Origin: a bacterium
GTDB taxonomy: Bacteria > RBG-13-66-14
Assembly: GCA_026398675.1 (NCBI GenBank)
Contig: JAPLSK010000343.1
Coordinates: 1 to 26,747 of the forward strand
Direction: 5' to 3'
DNA: 26,747 nt
A program made the translations under genes and the position numbers. Below are positions 14,511 to 22,651 of this stretch, piece after piece. Under the pieces are notes generated by a model. The model searched no databases and was not told the origin of the DNA. It worked only from the letters and a program-made list of their open reading frames with translations. Within the stretch, counting starts at the first letter, position 1. Every line of letters begins with the position of its first letter.

Positions 14511-15544
14511 CCGCCTTCAGGGTGGGCGGGCGCCTGCTGGCGCCGGGAGTACCGGTGTACATCGTCGCCGAGGGCGGAGTGAACCACGACGGCGACCCGG
14601 AGAAGGCCCTGGAGCTCGCCGTCGCCGCCAAGGAGTGCGGAGCCGACGCGGTCAAGTTCCAGCTCTTCACCCCCGAAAATCTCGTCGCCGCAGGCGCGCC
14701 CCCGGCGCGTTACCAGCGGAAAAACGCCGGCGGGAAGGACCAACTGGCCATGCTCGAGCGGCTGAAGCTCACCGAGCGGGACTTCGCGCGGGTAAAATCA
14801 CGCTGCGATGGGCTGGGCCTGGACTTCATCCTTTCGGCCTTCTCCGAGGATGACGTGCGCGCCGCCGCACGGCTGGGCGTGCCGGCGCTGAAAATCGGCT
14901 CCGGCGAGCTCACCGACCCCTTCGTTCTGGACGCCGCGCGGCATACCGGGCTCCCGCTCATGGTCTCCACGGGGATGGCGAATCTGGAAGACGTCGCCTG
15001 GGCCGTGGACCGCCTGGGGGAAGCGGATATTCTCCTCTTCCATTGCACCAGCTCATACCCAGCCCCGTTGGAAGAGCTGAACCTGCGCGCCCTGACCGCC
15101 CTGCACGACCGCTTCGTCCGCCCCGTGGGCCTCTCCGACCACAGCCCGGGCACCCTGGCCGCATGCCTGGCCGTGGCCCTGGGCGCCTGCGCCGTGGAGA
15201 AGCACTTCACCTTGGACACCGGCGGCCTCGGCCCCGACCACGCGGCCAGCCTCGACCCGGCCGGTTTCCGGGAACTCATCCGCGGGATACGCAACGCGGA
15301 GCGCATCCTGGGCGATGGGGAAAAACGCGCGACCCCCGCGGAGGAGAACACCCGGTCGGTAGCGCGCAAGGGCCTGCGAACGACGCGGAGACTGGAGACG
15401 GGTCACCGCCTGGCCCCGGGGGATTTAACCGCCAAGCGCCCGGCGGTGGGCCTGGACCCCCGCGGGGTGGAAGGTCTGTACGGGAGAAGAATCAAAGGAA
15501 AGCTGGACCCGGATCAACCCCTGACCGAAGACGATCTGGAGTAA
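14504..15544 (+). CDS. neuB: Nonulosonic (sialic-type) acid synthase
   Basis: NeuB condenses phosphoenolpyruvate with an N-acyl hexosamine to make the nine-carbon acid. The 346-residue protein has a TIM-barrel synthase domain (YIVAEGGVNHDGDPEKA, AVKFQLFTPE, LKIGSGELTDP, STGMANLEDV, HCTSSYPAP, GLSDHSPGT, EKHFTLD) and a C-terminal SAF/antifreeze-like domain from about residue 285 (SVARKGLRTTRRLETG). All expected segments are present. The ATG at 14504 overlaps the neuA stop and is preceded by GAGGG. The open frame extends much farther upstream only as a shadow of neuA. NeuB versus LegI/NeuB2 subtype cannot be decided by eye. Confidence 0.93.
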   Translation: MVAAFRVGGRLLAPGVPVYIVAEGGVNHDGDPEKALELAVAAKECGADAVKFQLFTPENLVAAGAPPARYQRKNAGGKDQLAMLERLKLTERDFARVKSRCDGLGLDFILSAFSEDDVRAAARLGVPALKIGSGELTDPFVLDAARHTGLPLMVSTGMANLEDVAWAVDRLGEADILLFHCTSSYPAPLEELNLRALTALHDRFVRPVGLSDHSPGTLAACLAVALGACAVEKHFTLDTGGLGPDHAASLDPAGFRELIRGIRNAERILGDGEKRATPAEENTRSVARKGLRTTRRLETGHRLAPGDLTAKRPAVGLDPRGVEGLYGRRIKGKLDPDQPLTEDDLE

Positions 15545-15572
15545 TCGAAGCCTTTTTTAAAGAGGGGTGAGC

Positions 15573-16391
15573 GTGGAGTACGAAATCTACGATACCGCTC
15601 CCGATTCGCTGCCCACCGAGGCCATCCGGTTGAGGAGCGTGGCCTCCATCCACCGCCGCTTCGGCAACGCGGACTTCGCCGGCTGGACCATTGCCAACCT
15701 GGGTCTGGCCTCGGGGGAACGGGTCTTAGACATCGGCTGCGGGGTGGGACAAATAACGGTTCCGCTCGCCCGGGCGGTGGCGCCGGACGGCCACGCCAAG
15801 GGGATAGATAACGAACCGGACTACGCGGCGGCCTGGGACGCCCTCGACAAGGGCGACCTGCCGATCTCCTTCGACCTCTGGCGGTGGGAGGCTCCCTGGC
15901 CCTGGCCCAACGGCTCCTACGACGCGGCGGCGTCCAATTTCACCCTTACCATCATGCCCGATCTCGACCTCGCCGTGAGGGAAATCGGACGGATCCTCCG
16001 CCCCAACGGCCGGTTGCTCGTCACCGGTTCCGCACCCGACGACCAGGCCGAGTTCATGCAGATGCACTGGGAGCTGGTGGGGGAGCACCCCACCGCCGAG
16101 ATGGCCGCCCGTGGGAGGGACATGACCACCGAGATCCTGCCGCTCCTGGACGAGGTCTTCGGCCCCGGGAAACGGATAGACTTCGCCAACGATCTGAGCT
16201 TCCCCCGGCCCCAGGACGTGGCCGAGTTCTACGCGACCGGTAAGCTCTATGGGCTCCTGGCTACCGACCCCCGCACGCGCGACGATCTATTGGACATAAT
16301 TTTCCACGCCGCCGAGGAGCACATCGCCAAGCACGGCACCTACGTCGTCAAGCGGCGGCTCCTGGGCGGTCTCTACATCAAGAAGCCCTGA
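15573..16391 (+). CDS. Class I SAM-dependent methyltransferase
   Basis: The 272-residue protein carries the SAM-binding motif I VLDIGCGVGQ near 50-59. A post-I segment ending in an acidic residue (GIDNEPDY), an acidic motif II region (SYDAAASNFTL) and motif III (ILRPNGRLLVTG) follow. Beyond the methyltransferase fold it has an alpha-helical C-terminal part. It lies between neuB and the 2-epimerase gene, where a methyltransferase is not a standard member, so it may modify the nonulosonic acid or another residue of the glycan. GTG at 15573 is chosen over GTG at 15567, because the AGAGGGG site (15561-15567) is correctly spaced only for the former. Substrate is unknown. Confidence 0.82.
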   Translation: MEYEIYDTAPDSLPTEAIRLRSVASIHRRFGNADFAGWTIANLGLASGERVLDIGCGVGQITVPLARAVAPDGHAKGIDNEPDYAAAWDALDKGDLPISFDLWRWEAPWPWPNGSYDAAASNFTLTIMPDLDLAVREIGRILRPNGRLLVTGSAPDDQAEFMQMHWELVGEHPTAEMAARGRDMTTEILPLLDEVFGPGKRIDFANDLSFPRPQDVAEFYATGKLYGLLATDPRTRDDLLDIIFHAAEEHIAKHGTYVVKRRLLGGLYIKKP

Positions 16392-16392
16392 T

Positions 16393-17553
16393 TTGACGCA
16401 GCGGCGGATTGCCATCCTCACCGGTTGCCGCTCCGATTACGGCCTGCTCCGCCCCTTCATCCGGCGGGTGGAGGGAGAGCCGGGGGCCGAGTTGTTGCTC
16501 TACGCGGCGGCCGGTCACCTCTCCCACTCACGCGGGATGACGGTGGAGGAGATACGCCGGGACGGGTTCGAGCCGGTGACCCTGGCCCCGGTGGTCGAGG
16601 ATGACGACACCCCGGCGGGCATGGCGGAGCTGGCCTCCCGCGTGACCGGGGAGCTGGCCCGTCTCTGGCGGCGGGACCGGCCGGACTGGCTCGTCGTCCT
16701 GGGGGACAGGGTCGAGGTGCTGGGCGCCGCCGTGGCGGCCTGGTACTGCCGCGTACCCCTGGCCCAGTTTCACGCCGGGGACCTCTCCCTGGTGGACGAC
16801 GGGCCGCGACACGCCGTCAGCCGTCTGGCCCACCTGCTCTTCCCCGCCACCCGATCCGCGGCGGAAAGACTGCTCGCGTGGGGGGAGGAGGCCTGGAGGG
16901 TGCACCCGGTGGGTTCCCTGGCGGCCGATCGAGTCCTCTCCAGCCCGCCCCTCGACCCCAAGGAGCTCCGCGAACTGGGCGAACGGGTGGGCCTGAACCT
17001 GGACGGCGATTTCCTGGTGCTGCTGTACCACCCCCTCCCCGGAGAGCCGGAGAAGACGGCGAAGGGACTTACGGCGTGCCTGGAGGCGCTGGACGCCGCC
17101 TCGCTCCCCACCCTCGTCCTCCACCCCAACGCCGACGCCGGGGGACGACCGATAGTCGAGGAGCTGGAGCGGTGGGTGGGGCGTGAACCGCACCGCGCGC
17201 TCCAGACCAGTCTGGCGCCGGAGTCGTTCACCGAAATCCTGCGCCGGACGCGGGCCCTCGTGGGCAACTCCTCGGCGGGGATCATCGAGTGCTCCGTCCT
17301 TGGAACGCCCGCGGTCAACGTGGGACCAAGGCAGAAGGGCCGCGAGCGCGGGGCCAACGTCCTCGACGCCGATTCGGACCCCGGAGAGGCGCGGAGGGCG
17401 CTCGAAAAAATCCTCGCCGAGGCGGGCATCCGCGAACGGCTCCTCCGGAAGCCCTCCCCATACGGCGACGGCGGCGCAGCGCAGAAGGCCCTGGCGAAAC
17501 TTTTGGAAACCCCGACCGACGAGACCCTCCTGGATAAAACGCTCTCACTTTAA
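16393..17553 (+). CDS. neuC: UDP-N-acetylhexosamine 2-epimerase, hydrolysing
   Basis: This enzyme makes the free ManNAc-type sugar (or its diamino analogue) that NeuB condenses with PEP. The 386-residue GT-B protein has GCRSDYGLLRPFI at the N-terminus, VVLGDRVEVLGAA (about 100-112), FHAGDLSLVDDGPRHAVSRL and the late VGNSSAGIIE motif, all typical of NeuC/LegG. The usual HxHGGE-type motif reads QFHAGDLS, a mild variation. TTG at 16393, one base after the methyltransferase stop, is used because the canonical RRIAILTG strand begins just four residues later. The family is secure. Whether its substrate is UDP-GlcNAc or a UDP-diacetamido sugar (LegG-like) is open. Confidence 0.9.
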   Translation: MTQRRIAILTGCRSDYGLLRPFIRRVEGEPGAELLLYAAAGHLSHSRGMTVEEIRRDGFEPVTLAPVVEDDDTPAGMAELASRVTGELARLWRRDRPDWLVVLGDRVEVLGAAVAAWYCRVPLAQFHAGDLSLVDDGPRHAVSRLAHLLFPATRSAAERLLAWGEEAWRVHPVGSLAADRVLSSPPLDPKELRELGERVGLNLDGDFLVLLYHPLPGEPEKTAKGLTACLEALDAASLPTLVLHPNADAGGRPIVEELERWVGREPHRALQTSLAPESFTEILRRTRALVGNSSAGIIECSVLGTPAVNVGPRQKGRERGANVLDADSDPGEARRALEKILAEAGIRERLLRKPSPYGDGGAAQKALAKLLETPTDETLLDKTLSL

Positions 17554-17565
17554 CTGAGAGGTACT

Positions 17566-19182
17566 ATGGTGGCCAGAAAGGAGACAAGGGGTTTAACCGA
17601 GCGAAGCGAGCTACGCCCCCGGCGAAACCCCTTGCCCCTGAAAAATCTCTTCCTATCCCCCACCGACGGGCTGCGCCGGGCGATGGAGGTGATAGACGCC
17701 GGACGGTTGGGGATGGCTCTGGTGGTGGACTCCGACGGCAGGCTGCTGGGCACGCTAACCGACGGCGACGTCCGACGTCACCTGCTCGGGGGAGGCGGCC
17801 AGGACGATCCGGTGGTGAAATTCTACTGCCGCAAGCCGGTGACGGCGACGACGGGGTACGACCGCGCCGGGCTCGCCCTCCTCGCGCAGACCCGGGGAAT
17901 CAAGCTCATCCCCCTCATCGAGGACGGACGGCCTACGCGGCTCCTGACCCCGGCCGACCTGGAGGGGAAGGACCAGCCGGCGATACTGGGCGGCGCGCCC
18001 GCCTTCCGGGAGCCCATCCCGGTGGCCAGACCCACCCTGCCCGAATTCGAGGAGATATCCGACGAGATCCGGGCGGTGCTCGCGAGCGGGATAATAACGA
18101 ACGGTCCGCAGGTGGAGGCCTTCGAGCGGGAAGCAGCGGCGTGGATGGGGACGGAGCCGGAGAAGGTGGTCGCGGTATCGAGCTGCACCATGGGGCTGGT
18201 CCTGGCCCTTTCCCGCATCGAGCCGCCGGGCGAGGTGGTGATGCCCAGCTTCACCTACTTCGCCACGGGGCTGGCGGCGACGTGGAACGCGCTGACGCCG
18301 GTGTTCGTGGACGCCAGGGCCGACGACTTCAACGTGGATGCCGGGGCGGTGTCCAAGGCCATAACGGATAAAACAAACGGCGCGCCGTCGGCCATCGTCG
18401 GCGTGTACATCTTCGGCTGCCCGCCCCCGGTCGCCGAGCTGCGCGAACTGGCCGACCACCACGGGATACCGCTGATTCTTGACGCCGCCCATGCCTTCGG
18501 CGCCGACCAGGACGGCACGCCGGCCGGGCGCTTCGGCGACGTCGAGGTCTTCTCCCTCTCGCCTACTAAACCGGTTACATCCGGGGAGGGCGGCCTGATC
18601 GTCTGCCGCGAGGAGACGACCGCCGCCGACTTGAGGCGCCGCCGGAACCTCGGTCTTCTGGACTCGGCCACCGATCCCACCCGGGGGTTGAACGGCAGGA
18701 TGAGCGAGCTCAACGCCGTGCTGGGAAGGGCCTCTCTCCGGCACCTGGTGAAAAACCTGGAAACGCGCCGTCGGCTGGTCCAGGTTTACTATGACGAGCT
18801 GGGGGACACCCCCGGTCTGGGATTCCAGAAGCTGCCGCCCGGCGCGGTTTCGACCTTCAAGGACTTCGCCGTCGTCGTGGATTCCGACAAGTTGGGGATG
18901 ACGCGCGACGACCTCGCTCAGGGGCTCGCCGCGGAGAACATCGGCACCAAGAAGTACTTCTCGCCACCGCTGCACCTCCAGCGCCGTTTCGCCGGCCTCT
19001 CCCGGACGGCGGGGACGTTGAGGGTAACCGAGAATCTCGCGGAGAACGTGCTCTGTCTCCCGCTCTACTCCCACCAGGCCGAAGAGGACGTCCGGCGGGT
19101 GGCCGCGGCGGTGAAGCGCCTCGCGGCGCACGCGGAAGAGGTTGACCGACGGCTGACCGAGTTACGTAGAGAATGGGAGTAA
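17566..19182 (+). CDS. CBS-pair / DegT-family aminotransferase fusion
   Basis: The 538-residue protein joins a tandem CBS module (about 28-140; ALVVDSDGRLLGTLTDGDVRRHLL) to a DegT/DnrJ/EryC1 PLP-dependent sugar aminotransferase (about 155-520). The aminotransferase keeps the PLP-binding Asp306 in LILDAAHAFG and the Schiff-base Lys335 in LSPTKPVTSGEGG. CBS pairs of this type usually sit on a nucleotidyltransferase in legionaminic acid loci, so the fusion to an aminotransferase is unusual. It may make a 4-amino sugar precursor. ATG at 17566 has GAGAGG 5 nt upstream. Residues about 7-23 derive from a 50-bp palindromic element inserted in frame (17585-17634). A TTG at 17632 would skip the insert but has no ribosome-binding site. 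Confidence 0.88.
   Translation: MVARKETRGLTERSELRPRRNPLPLKNLFLSPTDGLRRAMEVIDAGRLGMALVVDSDGRLLGTLTDGDVRRHLLGGGGQDDPVVKFYCRKPVTATTGYDRAGLALLAQTRGIKLIPLIEDGRPTRLLTPADLEGKDQPAILGGAPAFREPIPVARPTLPEFEEISDEIRAVLASGIITNGPQVEAFEREAAAWMGTEPEKVVAVSSCTMGLVLALSRIEPPGEVVMPSFTYFATGLAATWNALTPVFVDARADDFNVDAGAVSKAITDKTNGAPSAIVGVYIFGCPPPVAELRELADHHGIPLILDAAHAFGADQDGTPAGRFGDVEVFSLSPTKPVTSGEGGLIVCREETTAADLRRRRNLGLLDSATDPTRGLNGRMSELNAVLGRASLRHLVKNLETRRRLVQVYYDELGDTPGLGFQKLPPGAVSTFKDFAVVVDSDKLGMTRDDLAQGLAAENIGTKKYFSPPLHLQRRFAGLSRTAGTLRVTENLAENVLCLPLYSHQAEEDVRRVAAAVKRLAAHAEEVDRRLTELRREWE
17585..17634. repeat. 50-bp MITE-like element inserted inside a gene
   Basis: Perfect inverted ends CAAGGGGTTT (17585-17594) and AAACCCCTTG (17625-17634) enclose a single core copy. 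It is a short form of 453-560, in the opposite orientation. It contains no stop in the host frame, so the host reading frame continues through it. Confidence 0.72.
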
Positions 19183-19278
19183 CCATCAGCATCTTTGAGC
19201 CGGAAGCCGGGAGACCGCTTTCGGCCGTTTTTTCCCCAGGGCCGAGTTTTCCGGGGAACAGTACACCCGAGGTCGGGA

Positions 19279-20823
19279 TTGCCCACGGGTAAAGATAAAC
19301 CGAGCCGCCTCTGGAGCGACACGTTCTGGATGTCCGCCGCCGGCCTGGTCAGCGCCGGCCTGAGCATCGTGCGCGCCCTCCTCCTGCCGAAAATAATAGG
19401 CAATCCGGCGCACTACGGGCTGCTTCTCGTCATCAACCTCATCGTGGGCTACGGGGCCTACGCCCATCTCGGCGTGACGCTGGGCATCTACCGCCAGATT
19501 CCCTACCTGCGGGGGGCGGGAACCCCGGAGGAGGAAATCGCCGATCTGCGCAACTCCTCCCTGGGCTTCGTGCTCCTGATGGGGCTCGTGGCTATTCTCG
19601 CCGCCTTCCTTTTCGGCTGGACCCAGATAGAAGAAGGCACCCTCCTCGGGTTCGCCATCCTCGGCGCCGGAGCGGCCCTGGTCCCCTTAAGGAACCTGAC
19701 GGCCATTCTGACGAACTTCTACCAGGCCGAGGGACGGTTCCGCTTCCTGGCCGTCCTGGAGTTCTTCTACTTCCTCTCTTCCGTCGGTCTCACCCTCCTG
19801 GGAGCCCAGTTCTTCGGGGTTCTCGGCGCCGCCGGGGCCCTGATAATCGTGGAAATCGTCTTCGTCGTCATCTACTGGAGCCGGACCGGCTACCCCCGTA
19901 GGTTGCGGCTGGTACCCCATTTCAACTGGTCGAAAATTTTCCGGGTGATGCGCGTCGGACTGCCGCTGACCATCGTCGTATTCCTTCGCTTTAGCCTGGA
20001 GAGCGTGGACAAGCTGTTCATCGCCCGGTTCATAGGCGGCGTTGACCGGGGTTTTTTGAACCTGGCCGCCACGGTGGGGATGCTCATCATTCTGGTCCCG
20101 GGCAAACTTGGCATCGTCCTCAACCCGGAACTGGCGCGCAGCACCGGCGCCGGCGAAATCGGCGAGCTCAGGCGCCGTCTGGTGACCTACACCGAGGCGA
20201 CCGCCTACGTGGGCGCCCTGATAGCTGGATTGACGGTCATTGGCGCGAGGACGGTCCTGGCGGCCTGGCTGCCCGCTTACGCCCCGTCTCTGGCGCTCAT
20301 AGACCTCTACGCGCCCCGGATGGCCTTCTACGCCATCATCACCATTGCCGGGAACACCCTCATCAATCTCCTCATTGAGCGCCGGCGCGTCGGGCTGTGG
20401 ATCGGGATGCAGATCGGCATCCTGCTCCTGGCCGTCGCGGGTTGCATCCTGGCCCTGTTCCGCTTCGGGTCCAGCTGGTCCATCGTGATGGTCGGCACGG
20501 TTGCCATCATCCTCAACTCCCTCCTCATCAACCACTTCGCCGCGAAAGAGGTGGGGATGAATCTGCGGGAGAGATTGGGCTTCCTCCTGCGACTCCTCTT
20601 GCCTCTGGGTTACGTCGGCGTGCTCGTGGAGGGGCTGAAGTTTGGATTGACCTACATCGAACACTGGCCTCCATTCTTGCGCCTGACAGCCGGAGCTTGC
20701 GTCTTCCTCGTCCTCGCGCTGCCACTCATTCTTTACGGTGAGCACCGGTTGGGGCTTTTCAAGATGTTGAAGGTCCGGCTCCATGAACGCCTGCTTCGAC
20801 CCCGCGGTGAGTCTGATGATTAG
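19279..20823 (+). CDS. wzx: Wzx-type lipid-linked oligosaccharide flippase
   Basis: This multi-spanning inner-membrane protein of the MOP superfamily likely flips the lipid-linked repeat unit across the membrane. About 12-14 hydrophobic segments are visible, beginning with MSAAGLVSAGLSIVRALLLP and continuing through KIFRVMRVGLPLTIVVFLRF, a typical mid-protein Wzx segment with conserved charges, to a final helix pair near the C-terminus. The frame is open to a TTG at 19195. TTG at 19279 is preferred: it has GAGGT at correct spacing and gives a 514-residue protein with a short cytoplasmic lead before TM1. The 19195 start would add 28 basic residues and has a poorly spaced site. It overlaps the next gene by 8 nt. 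Confidence 0.82.
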   Translation: MPTGKDKPSRLWSDTFWMSAAGLVSAGLSIVRALLLPKIIGNPAHYGLLLVINLIVGYGAYAHLGVTLGIYRQIPYLRGAGTPEEEIADLRNSSLGFVLLMGLVAILAAFLFGWTQIEEGTLLGFAILGAGAALVPLRNLTAILTNFYQAEGRFRFLAVLEFFYFLSSVGLTLLGAQFFGVLGAAGALIIVEIVFVVIYWSRTGYPRRLRLVPHFNWSKIFRVMRVGLPLTIVVFLRFSLESVDKLFIARFIGGVDRGFLNLAATVGMLIILVPGKLGIVLNPELARSTGAGEIGELRRRLVTYTEATAYVGALIAGLTVIGARTVLAAWLPAYAPSLALIDLYAPRMAFYAIITIAGNTLINLLIERRRVGLWIGMQIGILLLAVAGCILALFRFGSSWSIVMVGTVAIILNSLLINHFAAKEVGMNLRERLGFLLRLLLPLGYVGVLVEGLKFGLTYIEHWPPFLRLTAGACVFLVLALPLILYGEHRLGLFKMLKVRLHERLLRPRGESDD

Positions 20824-22651
20824 GGCGCCATCTCTTTTGGGTCTGGCCGGTTACGTCGCTCCGGGTGCGCTCGGGCGGGAGATTGACCACCAGAGGCGCA
20901 TCGGCCGCGAACCGACCGTGGCGGATTTGCTCCCGGGCGTGCTCGGCGCGTCGGTGCTGAAGGTCTGCCGGGACAAAGGTGTCGTCGTGACGACCTCCGA
21001 TGAGGTTCTGGGGCGGGAGGGAATCCGCCGGGTGGACGCCGAGTCCAAGGAGCTCACCGACCGTGTGTTCGAGGCCCTCGGTCGGGACGACGTGACGCGG
21101 GTCATCTGGCACCTCTTCTACTGGTATGGTTTACGCCGGTTATGCTTGGGCGCGGCGATTCTGGATTCGGCCCTGACCGGGGGCGTCTACACGACCACTC
21201 TCCTGGGCGGGGATGAGCTCCTGGCAGGCGTTCTCGATGAGGTTTGCCGGGGAAAAGGCGTCCGCTACACCTCGCCCGGCACGGCCCACATTCCCTTTGC
21301 CCGCCGTCTACGCACCTCCCGGGTCGGTGTGAGTCAGCGTTTCATCCTGAACGAAGGGTTGGCCCGTCGGCTCAAGCTGGCGCTGTCGCTTTCGCGTTCC
21401 TTGGGAAGGCGCCGGAGGGCCGAACCAACGGACTGCCTGATTCTGACGACCCTGCCCCACGAGAGGGCGACCTGGCGGCCGTTGTTGGAAAAATTGCCCG
21501 GAGAGGTTCGGGTCGGGCTTGTGACGACATACCGGGTGAAGCAACGCGCGCTTCCCCCCGCCGTCCGCCGGTACGACCTCGACGCGTGGGTCCGGTTCAA
21601 GCGTCTCGGTGAATGGATTGGGAACTACCGGAGTTACTGGAAGATCGGACCGGAGCTGCCCCGCATTCTGCCCCGCCTGCCGTGGCGGGGGCTGGACCTG
21701 GGTGAGTTCGCCCGGGGTTGGCTCCTGTACACGATTCGACAGTATCTATGGGGGTTGATTCCCCGGGCGGCGGCGCTCGAGGAGCTGATCGAAGCGGTGA
21801 AGCCGGGGGTGCTCGTCTGCCTGACGGAGCGCAACGAGCTCGTCAACCTCGCCTTCCGAATGGCCGCCGCGAGGGGGATTCCCACCCTGGCGATCGAATC
21901 CCACGACATGATCTGGGACTCGCCGCTCTTCGGACGGATGGAAGCGGACAGGCTGGCGGTGAGCGGCGCGTACTCGGAAAACATTTACGCCAAGAACGGG
22001 GTCCCCCGGGAGAAGTTGGTCGTCACCGGTCAACCCTCCTTCGACGGGCTTGCCCGGTACCGGGAAAAAGAACCCGTCGAGAAAGAGACCGATGAACGCC
22101 TGCTGGTCGTCATCACCCAGCCGCCCGACGTCGCGCTCACCGAGGACATGCGCCGGGAGATGCTGCGGGGGGCCTTCCTCGCCGGTCGAGAGATACCCCG
22201 GCTTCGTGTGTCGGTCAAACCGCACCCCCGCGACGACCTCCGGAACCTGCGCCTGGTTCTATCCGAACTTGGGGCGCCCCGGGAGGCGCTCCTGCCCAAG
22301 AAGCTGGATTTATACGGTTTGTTGGCTTCCGCGGACGTCATCCTGACCGCGTTCTCCACCGTGGGCGTGGAGGCGATCATGCTAGGGCGACCGGTGGTGG
22401 TATTCAAGGCCGACGAAAGGCCCGCGGTACTGCCCTACGTTGATTCGGAGGCGGTTCTTCGGGCGGGTGACGCGGAAGGGATTGCGCGAACGATAAAACG
22501 GGTCTTCGAGGGAGAATCTCTACAAAAACTGGCCCGGGGTCGCGAGGACTACATCGCCCACCACGAATGCGCGGCGGACGGGGGCTCCACAGCCAGGGTG
22601 GTCCGGCTCATCCGCGAAATGCTGAACGGGGAAGGTCGTGCCGGGATATAG
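20816..22651 (+). CDS. Large GT-B-like surface-glycan transferase, substrate unknown
   Basis: The 611-residue protein ends in a fold resembling CDP-glycerol/polysialyl- or Kdo-type transferases and 2-epimerase-like GT-B proteins. Diagnostic stretches are AIESHDMIWDSP, LVVTGQPSFDGL, VSVKPHPRDDL and YGLLASADVILTAFSTVGVE followed by AIMLGRPVVVF; these line the usual nucleotide-sugar cleft. The first 200 residues have no family I recognise. ATG at 20816 (GGTGAG 5 nt before it) overlaps the wzx stop by 8 nt; the ATG at 20783 is an alternative adding 11 residues. Position beside the nonulosonic acid genes makes it a candidate NulO transferase, an inference only. No membrane segments are obvious. 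Confidence 0.68.
   Translation: MIRAPSLLGLAGYVAPGALGREIDHQRRIGREPTVADLLPGVLGASVLKVCRDKGVVVTTSDEVLGREGIRRVDAESKELTDRVFEALGRDDVTRVIWHLFYWYGLRRLCLGAAILDSALTGGVYTTTLLGGDELLAGVLDEVCRGKGVRYTSPGTAHIPFARRLRTSRVGVSQRFILNEGLARRLKLALSLSRSLGRRRRAEPTDCLILTTLPHERATWRPLLEKLPGEVRVGLVTTYRVKQRALPPAVRRYDLDAWVRFKRLGEWIGNYRSYWKIGPELPRILPRLPWRGLDLGEFARGWLLYTIRQYLWGLIPRAAALEELIEAVKPGVLVCLTERNELVNLAFRMAAARGIPTLAIESHDMIWDSPLFGRMEADRLAVSGAYSENIYAKNGVPREKLVVTGQPSFDGLARYREKEPVEKETDERLLVVITQPPDVALTEDMRREMLRGAFLAGREIPRLRVSVKPHPRDDLRNLRLVLSELGAPREALLPKKLDLYGLLASADVILTAFSTVGVEAIMLGRPVVVFKADERPAVLPYVDSEAVLRAGDAEGIARTIKRVFEGESLQKLARGREDYIAHHECAADGGSTARVVRLIREMLNGEGRAGI

Noticed and set aside
17755..19131. 458-codon minus-strand open frame
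   Set aside because: It is antisense to the CBS-DegT gene, with no recognisable domain; a shadow of G+C-rich codon usage.
19195..19278. TTG at 19195 as wzx start
   Set aside because: Poorly spaced ribosome-binding site and a basic N-terminal extension not expected in flippases; TTG at 19279 has GAGGT at the right distance.
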